Shown here one piece after another: positions 48,500-56,719 of a DNA stretch of 56,719 nt. The DNA comes from an uncultured Vampirovibrio sp. (GTDB lineage: Bacteria > Cyanobacteriota > Vampirovibrionia > Gastranaerophilales > Gastranaerophilaceae), in assembly GCA_910579975.1 (NCBI GenBank), contig CAJTWU010000011.1, forward strand, positions 1-56,719. The letters run 5' to 3'. Within the stretch, counting starts at the first letter, position 1; every line of letters begins with the position of its first letter. Under the pieces are notes generated by a model. That model was not told the origin of the DNA. It ran no database searches and saw only the letters and a program-made list of their open reading frames with translations. Made by a program: the position numbers and the translations under genes.

Positions 48500-49317
48500 T
48501 ATTTACTCCCTTCTACAAACATTTTACCATTAATTTGGAAAATGTTATCCTCTATTTTAACATTTTCTATTTTACCTTTACATTTTCTTACGTTAACCAA
48601 ATCTATAGTGAAAGACAACGGGTCAAGCAGATTTATCAGATTTGTAACTTTTTCAAGCGACAAATTGCCATAAGCCTTATCAATACCTATATCACGAGCT
48701 TTGATAATACCATTTACTACATTAAAATTAGTAGAAACCATAAATGTTTTATTTTTTCCTACAGGATTAATAGGGAAATTGTATTCCATAATAATATAGA
48801 CTTTATTATTCTTAATTCTTGCCTTAACATCATTCAGCATAAACAACGGATATGCTTTTTTGTTAACATTTTCAATAGTCTTGCGGTATTCTTTGCTTTT
48901 TAATGCATCATTAATAGATTTTTCAGATAAATGCATTTCATAATAGAAAGTCATATCAGACTGAACAACAATAGGATTAACAGTATAGTCAATTCTGTTA
49001 TAATCACTTAGAGTTTTAAATTTAAGATAAGGAATGTTAACTCCTTCAATCGTAATATTTTTACCGGTAAGTTCAAGGTGTTTAAACACACCGGCTTTCA
49101 TACTGGAAAGAGTATAGCCTTCAAAATTAACTTTAAAATTAGCACCTGTTTCTTTTTTCAAAGACTTTTTGATTGCTTTTTGAGCAATACTTTCAACTAA
49201 CGGGTTCATCGGTGAAAAATGCTTTTTGTTATACAAATATTCAGCAGAAGTCTTGTCAACCGCGAAAGTCGGAATAGCAAAAAATAGCATAATTAATAAT
49301 ATTAAAAACTTTCTCAT
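48499..49317 (-). CDS. LmeA/DUF2993-like exported lipid-binding protein
   Basis: The 272-residue protein has a signal peptide (MRKFLILLIMLFFAIPTFA) and a long run of beta strands, with KVNFEGYTLSSMKAGVFKHLEL and ITIEGVNIPYLKFKTL in DUF2993 style. LmeA-type proteins bind phospholipids at the envelope; cyanobacterial relatives are common. It heads the minus-strand unit with AAGGAG before the ATG, and shares one base with the GerMN gene. Confidence 0.65.
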   Translation of the reverse strand: MRKFLILLIMLFFAIPTFAVDKTSAEYLYNKKHFSPMNPLVESIAQKAIKKSLKKETGANFKVNFEGYTLSSMKAGVFKHLELTGKNITIEGVNIPYLKFKTLSDYNRIDYTVNPIVVQSDMTFYYEMHLSEKSINDALKSKEYRKTIENVNKKAYPLFMLNDVKARIKNNKVYIIMEYNFPINPVGKNKTFMVSTNFNVVNGIIKARDIGIDKAYGNLSLEKVTNLINLLDPLSFTIDLVNVRKCKGKIENVKIEDNIFQINGKMFVEGSK

Positions 49318-49361
49318 GATTTCTCCTTGGGTTATACAGAGATTTTATCATGAAAACCGGA

Positions 49362-49574
49362 TTAAAAGTTAAGAAATTCTGATAATGTTAACTCAAATGC
49401 CTTTGCTAGTTGATTAACTTTTGAAAATACTACATCATTTTTTGCAGTTTCAATATTACCTAATGTTGAACGAGGAATGTTTGCGCGAAAAGACAACTCA
49501 TCTTGCGTAAATTTATGTAATTTACGTAATTCCTTTATTCTTTTTGCAAGTTTTTGTAATAATTCCTTGTCCAT
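49362..49574 (-). CDS. XRE-family HTH protein (70 aa)
   Basis: A bare Cro/CI HTH: AKRIKELRKLHKFTQDELSFRANIPRSTLGNIE then SKVNQLAKAFELTLSEFL. It has no effector domain. The gene stands alone between two envelope-protein genes. It could regulate itself; a weak GACAAT lies 6 bases from the ATG. Confidence 0.85.
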   Translation of the reverse strand: MDKELLQKLAKRIKELRKLHKFTQDELSFRANIPRSTLGNIETAKNDVVFSKVNQLAKAFELTLSEFLNF

Positions 49575-49646
49575 AAGTCAATTGTCCATTGTAAAAATTC
49601 TTGAAATGCTAAAATTTTTTTCAAATTAATTATTTTACTTTTACCC

Positions 49647-50255
49647 CTATCCCTCTTGGACTCCTTTGAAAAATTCATCGGTAATCAATTGAGAATATTT
49701 TTTTCTTTCACTAACAGAAATTATTAACTTTTCAGAACCGTCGGATGTTTGCATACTTGAAACAATACCCGCTAAATCAGAAATAGGAAACTTGTTCGAT
49801 TTCGCTTCAAACTTTGCATAAGGAACAGTTTTGCCATAAGCCTTCATTGTACCTCTTGATGTTACATTGATTTCTTTAAAAGAAATCGATTGATACTTGA
49901 ACTTTGCTGCAAGTTCTTCTAATTTTTTATCTAAATCAGTACTTTTAATATCATCTTGAGTTAAAAGCGGTTTTTTGCCGGAGTCTAAAATACACATCCT
50001 TTGTCCGGATGCTTTATGTTCAGCAAGAACAGCTTTATAACCTAAAAGACTGACCGTATTATCAATCTGAAATTCTTCATGAAGATTAGAAAAATTTCCA
50101 AGCTTTTTAGCATTCTCTTCTGCGCGCTGCTGAACAAAGTTTGTAACATTATTCTTTACAATTTCAACATATTTTTGTCCGCCTATGGCGTTAAATCCAA
50201 TAATAGCAAGAACCAACAAAGTTGCATTAAAAATAATCTTTATTAATCTAAACAT
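49647..50255 (-). CDS. Membrane-anchored protein of unknown function (202 aa)
   Basis: Unrecognised. The start MFRLIKIIFNATLLVLAIIG is a membrane anchor, followed by a short helical segment (QQRAEENAKKLGN) and a soluble domain with alternating strands. AGGTG lies 7 bases before ATG 50255; an in-frame TTG at 50264 is less likely. It is divergent from mutS. Confidence 0.65.
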   Translation of the reverse strand: MFRLIKIIFNATLLVLAIIGFNAIGGQKYVEIVKNNVTNFVQQRAEENAKKLGNFSNLHEEFQIDNTVSLLGYKAVLAEHKASGQRMCILDSGKKPLLTQDDIKSTDLDKKLEELAAKFKYQSISFKEINVTSRGTMKAYGKTVPYAKFEAKSNKFPISDLAGIVSSMQTSDGSEKLIISVSERKKYSQLITDEFFKGVQEG

Positions 50256-50258
50256 AAC

Positions 50259-50287
50259 TTGCACCTTAACTTTATATTATGTACAAT
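50259..50287 (+). promoter_or_regulatory. mutS promoter (leaderless type)
   Basis: TTGCAC (50259-50264), 17 bases, TACAAT (50282-50287), then 7 bases to the mutS ATG at 50295. Confidence 0.65.
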
Positions 50288-50294
50288 TATAACT

Positions 50295-52862
50295 ATGACA
50301 AAACCTGAAATCAATTATATTAATAGTGCAGATGTAGATATTAATGAAACTACTGATGTAATGAAACAGTATCTTAATATCAAAAGAGAAAATGAAGGAA
50401 GTATTATTTTCTATCGTCTTGGAGACTTCTACGAAACATTTTTCGAAGATGCTGAACTTCTTTCAAGAGAATTAGAAATTACTCTTACCGGACGTGATGC
50501 GGGTAAGACATATGGAAGAATTCCACTTGCCGGCATTCCATATAAAGCAGCTGAAAACTACCTTGAGAAACTTGTTGAAAAAGGTTACAAAGTTGCAATC
50601 TGCGAACAATTAGAAGACCCAAAACAAGCTAAAGGTCTTGTGAAAAGAGGAGTTGTCAGAACCATTACAGCCGGGACTTTGGTTGAAAGCAGATTTTTAA
50701 ACCAGAACAGTAATAACTACATATGCGCTCTTTTTGAAGACAAAGAAAAATGGGGATTTGCATACACCGATATTTCAACAGGAGAATTTAAGGCTGCAAC
50801 ATTAGACTACGATTCTGTTTTAACAGAACTTGCAAGAATACAGCCTTCAGAAATTGTTGCACCAGCCAAAAAACTTAAACTGGAACCTTTCCAGATTGTT
50901 CCTGAAGAAACAGTTGATTTGCCTGAAGAAATCACTAAAAAATACAATTGTGCAAAAGTACCATCAAGAGTTTTTGAAGAAGAGTTTGCACAATATAATT
51001 TACAAAATGTTTTAAAAATTAATTCACTTGACTCAATAGGATACAGAGATAACCCGCTTGCCTACAGAGCTTCTGCCGGTGTTTTTGCTTATATTTGGGA
51101 AAACATGAAAGAAGGTTTCCCTAAATTTGAAAGAATAGAACTTTATGAACTTTCAACTTATGTTACTCTTGATGTTAATTCAAGAAAAAATCTTGAACTA
51201 ACAGAAACTTTACGCGAAAAAAATAAATATGGTTCACTTTTATGGTCAGTCGATAAAACAGTAACAAATATGGGTGCACGTCTTTTAAAATCATGGATTT
51301 GTCAACCTTTAAAAGATATTAAACAAATTAATACCCGCCAAAAAATCGTAAAATCGCTTGTTAATAATAATACTGCAAGAAATGAAATTGAACGCATATT
51401 ACGAAATATTTATGATATTCAGAGATTATCTACTCGTATAAGTAATAATTCTGCAAACCCTAGAGATTTTGTAAGTCTTAAATGCTCTTTGATGTCACTG
51501 CCTGAACTTATTAATACTGCCAAATCAGCAGAATTAAATATCTTTGACTGCATTGAAAACAACCTCTCTGCAATTGAACAATATGCTGAATTAATTGACA
51601 AAACGATTGTTGATGACCCTCCAACTCTAATTAAAGAAGGAGGAATAATTAAATCAGGCGTTAATGGAACTCTTGATTATTTAAGAGATTTACTCACAAA
51701 CGGAGAAGCCTGGCTTAAAAAATTTGAAGAACAAGAACGTCTAAGAACAGGAATTCCAATATTAAAAGTTGGTTACAACAGAGTCTTTGGATACTATATT
51801 GAAGTTACAAACTCTAACTTAAGCAAAATTCCTGATGATTATATAAGAAAACAAACTTTAACAGGTGCAGAAAGATTTATCACTGATACACTCAAAAAAC
51901 ATGAAGATGAAGTTATAACAGCCCAGGTTAAAGCTAATGATTTAGAATATAAACTTTATTGCGATTTTAGAGAATATTCAAAAGAATTTGTAACTCTAAT
52001 AAGAGAAATAGCACGGCTTGTAGCAGAACTTGATGTTTTTCATTCTTTTGCAGCTATTGCTGTTGAGCAAAATTATATTTGTCCTCAAATAGATGAAAGT
52101 TCTGATTTTATTATTAAAAACGGGCGTCATCCGGTTTTAGAAAAAATCCTGCCGCTTGGAGCTTATGTTCCTAATGATATTGAATTATCTTGTGAGGATT
52201 CAGCAAAGACTCAATTAATGATTTTAACAGGTCCTAATATGGCTGGTAAATCAACATTTATGCGTCAAAATGCACTAATCGTTATTCTCGCGCAAATTGG
52301 AGCATTTGTTCCGGCTGATTATGCAAAAATAGGGGTTGTAGACAAAATCTTTACACGCGTAGGTGCGAGTGATGATTTAACTTTAGGCAAATCGACTTTT
52401 ATGGTTGAAATGACTGAAACAGCTTATATTTTGAATACAGCTACTAAAAACAGTTTAATTCTTATAGACGAAATCGGACGCGGCACAAGTACTTATGATG
52501 GTGTTGCAATAGCATGGTCTGTTGCTGAATATATTGCAAGTAAAATTGGCGCAAAATGTATTTTTGCAACTCACTATCACGAGCTTAATGTTATGACAAA
52601 AACTTATCCGCAAATTAAGAGTTTTAGAATAACAATTGCTGAACAAAACGGAGAAATTGAGTTCTTGCGTAAAGTTGTAGTAGGCGGAGCAAGTAAAAGC
52701 TATGGTATTCAAGTTGCTAAGATGGCCGGATTACCATCAAAAGTAATCAGCCGTTCAGAAGAATTGATGAAAAAAATGCAGCGTGATTTTTCTAAAGATT
52801 TGGCTGGAAGAAAACGAAATAAAGAAGCTGAAATTGAAGCTCCGCAATTAAATTTATTCTAA
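50295..52862 (+). CDS. mutS: DNA mismatch repair protein MutS
   Basis: The 855-residue protein has the mismatch-binding FYRLGDFYETFF in domain I (the Phe-x-Glu motif), connector, lever and clamp domains. The ATPase has GPNMAGKSTFMRQ, DDLTLGKSTFMVEM, LIDEIGRGTSTYDG and ATHYHEL. It recognises mismatches with MutL. ATG 50295 is chosen because a promoter ends just upstream and the ORF start at 50259 falls inside its -35 box. The 3' end overlaps rimO by 4 bases. Confidence 0.97.
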   Translation: MTKPEINYINSADVDINETTDVMKQYLNIKRENEGSIIFYRLGDFYETFFEDAELLSRELEITLTGRDAGKTYGRIPLAGIPYKAAENYLEKLVEKGYKVAICEQLEDPKQAKGLVKRGVVRTITAGTLVESRFLNQNSNNYICALFEDKEKWGFAYTDISTGEFKAATLDYDSVLTELARIQPSEIVAPAKKLKLEPFQIVPEETVDLPEEITKKYNCAKVPSRVFEEEFAQYNLQNVLKINSLDSIGYRDNPLAYRASAGVFAYIWENMKEGFPKFERIELYELSTYVTLDVNSRKNLELTETLREKNKYGSLLWSVDKTVTNMGARLLKSWICQPLKDIKQINTRQKIVKSLVNNNTARNEIERILRNIYDIQRLSTRISNNSANPRDFVSLKCSLMSLPELINTAKSAELNIFDCIENNLSAIEQYAELIDKTIVDDPPTLIKEGGIIKSGVNGTLDYLRDLLTNGEAWLKKFEEQERLRTGIPILKVGYNRVFGYYIEVTNSNLSKIPDDYIRKQTLTGAERFITDTLKKHEDEVITAQVKANDLEYKLYCDFREYSKEFVTLIREIARLVAELDVFHSFAAIAVEQNYICPQIDESSDFIIKNGRHPVLEKILPLGAYVPNDIELSCEDSAKTQLMILTGPNMAGKSTFMRQNALIVILAQIGAFVPADYAKIGVVDKIFTRVGASDDLTLGKSTFMVEMTETAYILNTATKNSLILIDEIGRGTSTYDGVAIAWSVAEYIASKIGAKCIFATHYHELNVMTKTYPQIKSFRITIAEQNGEIEFLRKVVVGGASKSYGIQVAKMAGLPSKVISRSEELMKKMQRDFSKDLAGRKRNKEAEIEAPQLNLF

Positions 52863-54157
52863 ATTTCACCTACTAAATCATATTCTGTTGCATCGACTAT
52901 GCGAACCATTTCAATATCGCCCGGGACTAAGTGTTTATCAGTTTTAATATTCACTACTCCATCGATTTCAGGCGCATCATATTGAGTTCGTGCAATTACT
53001 TCACCTTCATCAGAATAACATTCAATAATACAAGGAAGAAGCTTACCGATAAATCTGGTATTCCTTTCTAAAGAAATCTCCTGTTGAATTTCCATAAGCT
53101 TTTTATATCGTTCTTTTGCAACTTTTTTAGAAATTTGCGGTTTCATAGAATAAGACGGAGTTCCTTTTTCACGAGAATAACAGAACACACCCATTCTATC
53201 AAACTTCATATCACGTACAAACTCACACAGGTGTTCAAAATGTTCTTCTGTTTCACCCGGATAACCAACAATGAAGGCTGTTCTAATTGAAACATCAGGA
53301 ATTATTTTTCTAATGTTTTCAATCATCGGACGATAATCAAAAGATGGTCTATTCATAAGCTTTAACATTTCAGGATGCGAGTGCTGGAGTGGAATATCCA
53401 CATATTTAACCACTTTATCACATTCAGCAATAGCAGTTAACAAATCCTCCTTCATTTGAGTCGGATAAGCATACATTATTCTAATCCACCCTAAACCTTC
53501 AATTTTATTAAGTTCTCTTAATAATTCAGGAAGCATAGGTTTTTTATAAATATCAATACCATATCCTGTTGTATCTTGTGCAACGAGAATAATTTCTGTA
53601 ACACCTTTTTTAACCATATTTTTTGCTTCTGCAATAATATCTTCCATTTTTCTGGAATGACAATTCCCCCGCAAATAAGGAATAATACAATATCCGCAGC
53701 GATAATTGCAGCCGTCAGCTATTTTTATATAAGAACTTGAACCCATTGTAATCTGTTGACGTTCAACATTTTCGGGATAAATATATTCAGGTTCTTGACT
53801 TACTTCTGATACAAACCCGTTATCGATTTGTTTTAACACTTCAACAATCTTATTAAAGTCTGTTGTACCAACTACAGCAGCAAGTTCAGGAATTTCTGTT
53901 TTCAATTCTTTCGGATGTTTTTGCGCCAAACATCCTGTAACAACGACCTTTTTACCGGCATCAACAAGTTCCAAGATAGAATGAATTGACTCGCGTTCAG
54001 CATCACAGATAAATGAACAGGTATTCACAATAACGATATCTGTTTCATCTTCATTTAAAGTAATTTCATACCCGTTTTGCGCTAAAATTCCAAGGATTAA
54101 TTCTGAATCAACTAAATTTTTTGCACAACCGTGACTAACTAATGCTATCTTTTTCAT
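52859..54157 (-). CDS. rimO: Ribosomal protein S12 methylthiotransferase RimO
   Basis: The 432-residue radical-SAM enzyme has the UPF0004 domain (SHGCAKNLVDSE, NTCSFICDAERES, GCLAQ with three Cys), the SAM cluster CNYRCGYCIIP and a C-terminal TRAM domain. It adds a methylthio group to Asp of S12. The name is favoured over MiaB by the SHGCAKNLVDSE start. GAGGTGA precedes ATG 54157. Confidence 0.94.
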   Translation of the reverse strand: MKKIALVSHGCAKNLVDSELILGILAQNGYEITLNEDETDIVIVNTCSFICDAERESIHSILELVDAGKKVVVTGCLAQKHPKELKTEIPELAAVVGTTDFNKIVEVLKQIDNGFVSEVSQEPEYIYPENVERQQITMGSSSYIKIADGCNYRCGYCIIPYLRGNCHSRKMEDIIAEAKNMVKKGVTEIILVAQDTTGYGIDIYKKPMLPELLRELNKIEGLGWIRIMYAYPTQMKEDLLTAIAECDKVVKYVDIPLQHSHPEMLKLMNRPSFDYRPMIENIRKIIPDVSIRTAFIVGYPGETEEHFEHLCEFVRDMKFDRMGVFCYSREKGTPSYSMKPQISKKVAKERYKKLMEIQQEISLERNTRFIGKLLPCIIECYSDEGEVIARTQYDAPEIDGVVNIKTDKHLVPGDIEMVRIVDATEYDLVGEI

Positions 54158-54161
54158 ATCA

Positions 54162-55727
54162 TCACCTCTTAAATATCCTGTTAGCAAGCTCTTTTGCATA
54201 ATCCATTTTCAACATAAGGTTCAAAGCTGTATAAACACCTAAACAAAGTATCATAATAACAATTATCTTAACTCCTTCAAATACATATTTTGGAAGTTCA
54301 ACAACCGAATTAAACCAATTTCCTATTACAAAACAAAGTCCATAAGTCAAAATACCGGCTAACAGCATTTTAGCGAAATTATAGAATAATGTTTTATAAT
54401 CCAGACGAATTCTTTTGTACATCAATAATCCCAGAAGCGTTGCATTAAATAATGTTATAAACGAAGTGGAAAGCGTAATTCCCGCAATTCCCATGTTTAA
54501 TTTAATAATCAATATCCAGTTTAAAAAAGCTTTTAGAGCAATGGATGAAAGTGCAATCAAGAAAGGTGTTTTAGAATCATTGAATGCATAATAAACTCTC
54601 GTAATTGAGTCTCTAAATACGTAAGGTAAAATTGAGAAAGACAAGAAGCACAAAGCTTCAGTCACCATATAAACAGCCTCAGAATTAAATGCTCCGCGCT
54701 CAAACACAAGCGAAATACCGTCTTTAGCTAAAGTCAAAATAAGAATTATCATTGGAATAGCAGCAAAGAATAAAACTCCAACACCCTTATTAAAATAGGT
54801 TTTAATATCCTCGTGTTTTCCTTCGCCGGCTAATCTTGAAAAAATAGGAAACAATGGTACTAAAAATGCAGTAACAAGTATTCCTACAGGAAACTGAAAA
54901 ATTCTGTTTGCAAATACAACCGAAGTCCATGCACCTTCTTTTAATATTGAAGCAAAAAACATATCAATATAAATAGTTATTTGTCCCATTGTAGAACTTA
55001 AAATTGCGGGAAATAAAAGTTCAGTAATATTTTTGAACTCAACATCTTTTATATCAAAATTTGGTCTAATCCTGTAACCGATTTTTCTAAGCGCTGGAAA
55101 CTGGGTCAATAATTGGCACAAAGCACCAACTGTTGTAGCAATAGCAAGCACCATTCCCGTATTATCATTATGCGCAAGAGATATAGCTGCAATAACCACA
55201 AGACTTAAAATCAACGGTGAAATATTTGGTAAAATATATTTTTTATGACAAATCAAAAGTCCGTAAAAAATCCCGATAATTCCACCAATTAAAATAATCG
55301 GTGACATAATTTTGAAATGTGCTGCAGCAAGACTAACCAATTCTGGAGAACCCGCTGAAATTATTAATCCCATAATTTTATCAGCAAAAAGATACCCAAA
55401 AACCGCTAAAAAAGCAAAGCAGATAAATGTTACCGTTAAAAATGTGTTGTACAAACGATTTACACGTTCGTTAATTTCACCATTCTCGCCAATTAATTTT
55501 GAAAAAACAGCAACCGTTGCACTATGAAAAGGTCCGCCTACTCCGCCCAGGATAATTATTGCTAAAGAAGGGATTTGTAACGCGTAAAAATACGCATCAG
55601 AAACAAGAGTTGCACCATAAAAATTTGCTACAACCATATCACGGGCAAATCCGATAAATTTACTTGCAATTGTTACAAGAGCTATCAGCCATGCTGCTTT
55701 CAAAATATTTGGCGAGTCGTCTTTCAT
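54162..55727 (-). CDS. murJ: Lipid II flippase MurJ (MviN)
   Basis: The 521-residue protein has 14 or so membrane helices. It begins AAWLIALVTIASKFIGFARDMVVANFYG, with SDAYFYALQIPSL and VFANRIFQFPVGILVTAFLVPLFPIFSRLA further on. MurJ moves lipid II across the inner membrane for peptidoglycan. GAGGTGAGGA is its ribosome site. It overlaps the SpoIID gene by 4 bases and is followed 4 bases later by rimO. Confidence 0.95.
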   Translation of the reverse strand: MKDDSPNILKAAWLIALVTIASKFIGFARDMVVANFYGATLVSDAYFYALQIPSLAIIILGGVGGPFHSATVAVFSKLIGENGEINERVNRLYNTFLTVTFICFAFLAVFGYLFADKIMGLIISAGSPELVSLAAAHFKIMSPIILIGGIIGIFYGLLICHKKYILPNISPLILSLVVIAAISLAHNDNTGMVLAIATTVGALCQLLTQFPALRKIGYRIRPNFDIKDVEFKNITELLFPAILSSTMGQITIYIDMFFASILKEGAWTSVVFANRIFQFPVGILVTAFLVPLFPIFSRLAGEGKHEDIKTYFNKGVGVLFFAAIPMIILILTLAKDGISLVFERGAFNSEAVYMVTEALCFLSFSILPYVFRDSITRVYYAFNDSKTPFLIALSSIALKAFLNWILIIKLNMGIAGITLSTSFITLFNATLLGLLMYKRIRLDYKTLFYNFAKMLLAGILTYGLCFVIGNWFNSVVELPKYVFEGVKIIVIMILCLGVYTALNLMLKMDYAKELANRIFKR

Positions 55728-56719
55728 TCCTCACCTCGATTATAAGCTTCAACCAGTTCCACATAAGTATTTATAGGAAAAAGAGAAGGATAAAAAACTA
55801 CTGTATTTTTACCATCTTCAATCAAACGTGAAATATCAATTCTCGCTTCTTTCTGAAACTTTGTTTTAATTACAGGAAATTCATGTTGTTTACCGTTTAT
55901 AGAAACAGTAAGCCTTGATGGAACCTGTCCAGTAAGCACAATATGAGCGCGTCCTAAAGGCGCCCAGAATGTTTGTGTAAACTCTTCACCATGTACAGTT
56001 ACAGGTTTTGTACCCAGCGAAATTCCTGAATAATAATGCCTCAATATATTGTAATAAGGTTGATTAAGCTTAGTTGCCATATAACCGGCACCAAACTGAC
56101 TCATCCCGACACCGTGTCCGAAACCGCCGCCAAAAGCAGTTATATCAACTACATTCCCGTAATTATCAAGTTTCTTTTCAAAAACTACATTGGCACTAGG
56201 TAACGATATATTGTCTTTCTGGAAAACACGTCTAATTACAAGCTCTTTAGAAATCCTATAACACCCTTTTGATGTCAATAACTCAAGTTCAATAACTTTA
56301 CCCGAAGCACCGCGTTTCATTACTTTTATATCTTTAATACGACCTAAATCATCGCCTTCTTTAAATACCGGAGAAACAAATCCTGTTTTTGACTGTGCAA
56401 CAAGCGTTTTTTTCAGAATATTTTCCAATTCACCTACTGCCCATTCCTTTTTCCAACGATAATATGGTGAGTCAATATCATAAGATGGGACTTTTTGGGT
56501 ATAAAAATTCTTTGCCTTATCTTCTTCTTCCAGAGTAGGAAACTCTTCTTTATCAGGAACAGCAACTAAATATGGTTTACTTATTGAAGGAAATTCTTTT
56601 GTTGTAGGATCAGAAAAAGCATAAGCATAGCTCTCTGTATAACCTCCGGCTGTTGAACTATAAAGAGTTAAAATTAAATCATTATCATAAAGTGCAACAA
56701 TACCATCAGTTTCCATAAC
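55724..56719 (-). CDS. SpoIID/LytB-domain protein, 5' part missing at the window edge
   Basis: At least 330 residues of a SpoIID-like protein are visible: STAGGYTESY near the visible start and GGFGHGVGMSQFGAGYMA, IPxHYYSG-type ILRHYYSGI later. SpoIID cleaves glycan strands or enhances an amidase and also occurs in cyanobacteria and other non-spore formers. The frame is open to the window edge and the domain's N-terminal half is missing, so the true start lies beyond 56719. Confidence 0.85.
   Translation of the reverse strand, partial: VMETDGIVALYDNDLILTLYSSTAGGYTESYAYAFSDPTTKEFPSISKPYLVAVPDKEEFPTLEEEDKAKNFYTQKVPSYDIDSPYYRWKKEWAVGELENILKKTLVAQSKTGFVSPVFKEGDDLGRIKDIKVMKRGASGKVIELELLTSKGCYRISKELVIRRVFQKDNISLPSANVVFEKKLDNYGNVVDITAFGGGFGHGVGMSQFGAGYMATKLNQPYYNILRHYYSGISLGTKPVTVHGEEFTQTFWAPLGRAHIVLTGQVPSRLTVSINGKQHEFPVIKTKFQKEARIDISRLIEDGKNTVVFYPSLFPINTYVELVEAYNRGEE

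Noticed and set aside
1..56719. CRISPR array, IS element, prophage, rRNA and tRNA genes
   Set aside because: No regularly spaced repeats, transposase, integrase, phage structural genes, rRNA stretches or cloverleaf with a GGTTCRANYCC arm were found.

Overview
The window looks like a chromosome segment of an AT-rich, diderm, flagellate or formerly flagellate bacterium. I think it most resembles the gut Melainabacteria/Vampirovibrionia (Gastranaerophilales), the non-photosynthetic relatives of cyanobacteria. Support comes from a pseudopilin of the GFTLAEVLIALGIIGVVA type, a protein starting with the FKGYDARPLKG motif, an LmeA/DUF2993 protein, an NrtR-like regulator, a meso-DAP type MurE and FlaG/FliS genes. 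The taxon is inferred from protein style only, not from a marker search. The core is housekeeping; no IS element, prophage, CRISPR array, rRNA or recognisable tRNA was seen.

Layout. 0.2-2.9 kb: EmrB-type efflux pump, a prephenate-dehydratase-like protein that lacks its catalytic motif, and an independent structured RNA gene on the minus strand. 3-8.8 kb: RqcH, TypA and anaerobic ribonucleotide reductase NrdD. 8.8-16.2 kb: a minus-strand run with two paralogous exported helical proteins, FtsI, MurE, a minimal NagA, a ketopantoate-reductase-like enzyme and a CMP-sialate-type cytidylyltransferase. 16.3-18.7 kb: pseudopilin, NarL-type regulator, GtrA-like protein and an intergenic small hydrophobic peptide gene that could belong to a type I toxin-antitoxin locus. 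18.7-24.5 kb: phosphohexomutase, asparaginase, FlaG-FliS-FliT-like cluster and HU. 24.5-25.3 kb: two small related helical proteins divergent from a 48-residue ribbon-helix-helix regulator, with a palindrome in the shared control region. 25.4-31.3 kb: histidine kinase, CheY-like regulator, degenerate GspE/PilB ATPase, deiminase-like enzyme, NrtR-like regulator and SecG. 31.6-36.4 kb: PrfA-YlxR-InfB and an orphan OppD. 36.5-42.8 kb: DnaN, LeuD behind a pseudoknot-capable leader, zinc ribbon protein, HAD hydrolase, PilZ protein, TPR glycosyltransferase and SLOG protein. 42.9-44.1 kb: three small HTH genes. 44.1-56.7 kb: GatB, a 51-residue protein, dCMP deaminase, a BioY-RimI-HicB-like-GerMN-LmeA run, MutS, RimO, MurJ and SpoIID (cut by the window end).

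Two genome-level habits stand out. About ten genes have a -10 hexamer ending 6-7 bases before the ATG and no Shine-Dalgarno sequence, the signature of leaderless mRNAs. At four convergent gene pairs the bidirectional terminator loop contains the stop codon of the minus-strand gene. The best candidates for undescribed biology are the structured RNA at 2.7-2.9 kb, the small peptide locus at 18.4-18.6 kb, the RHH divergon at 24.5-25.3 kb and the leuD leader pseudoknot.
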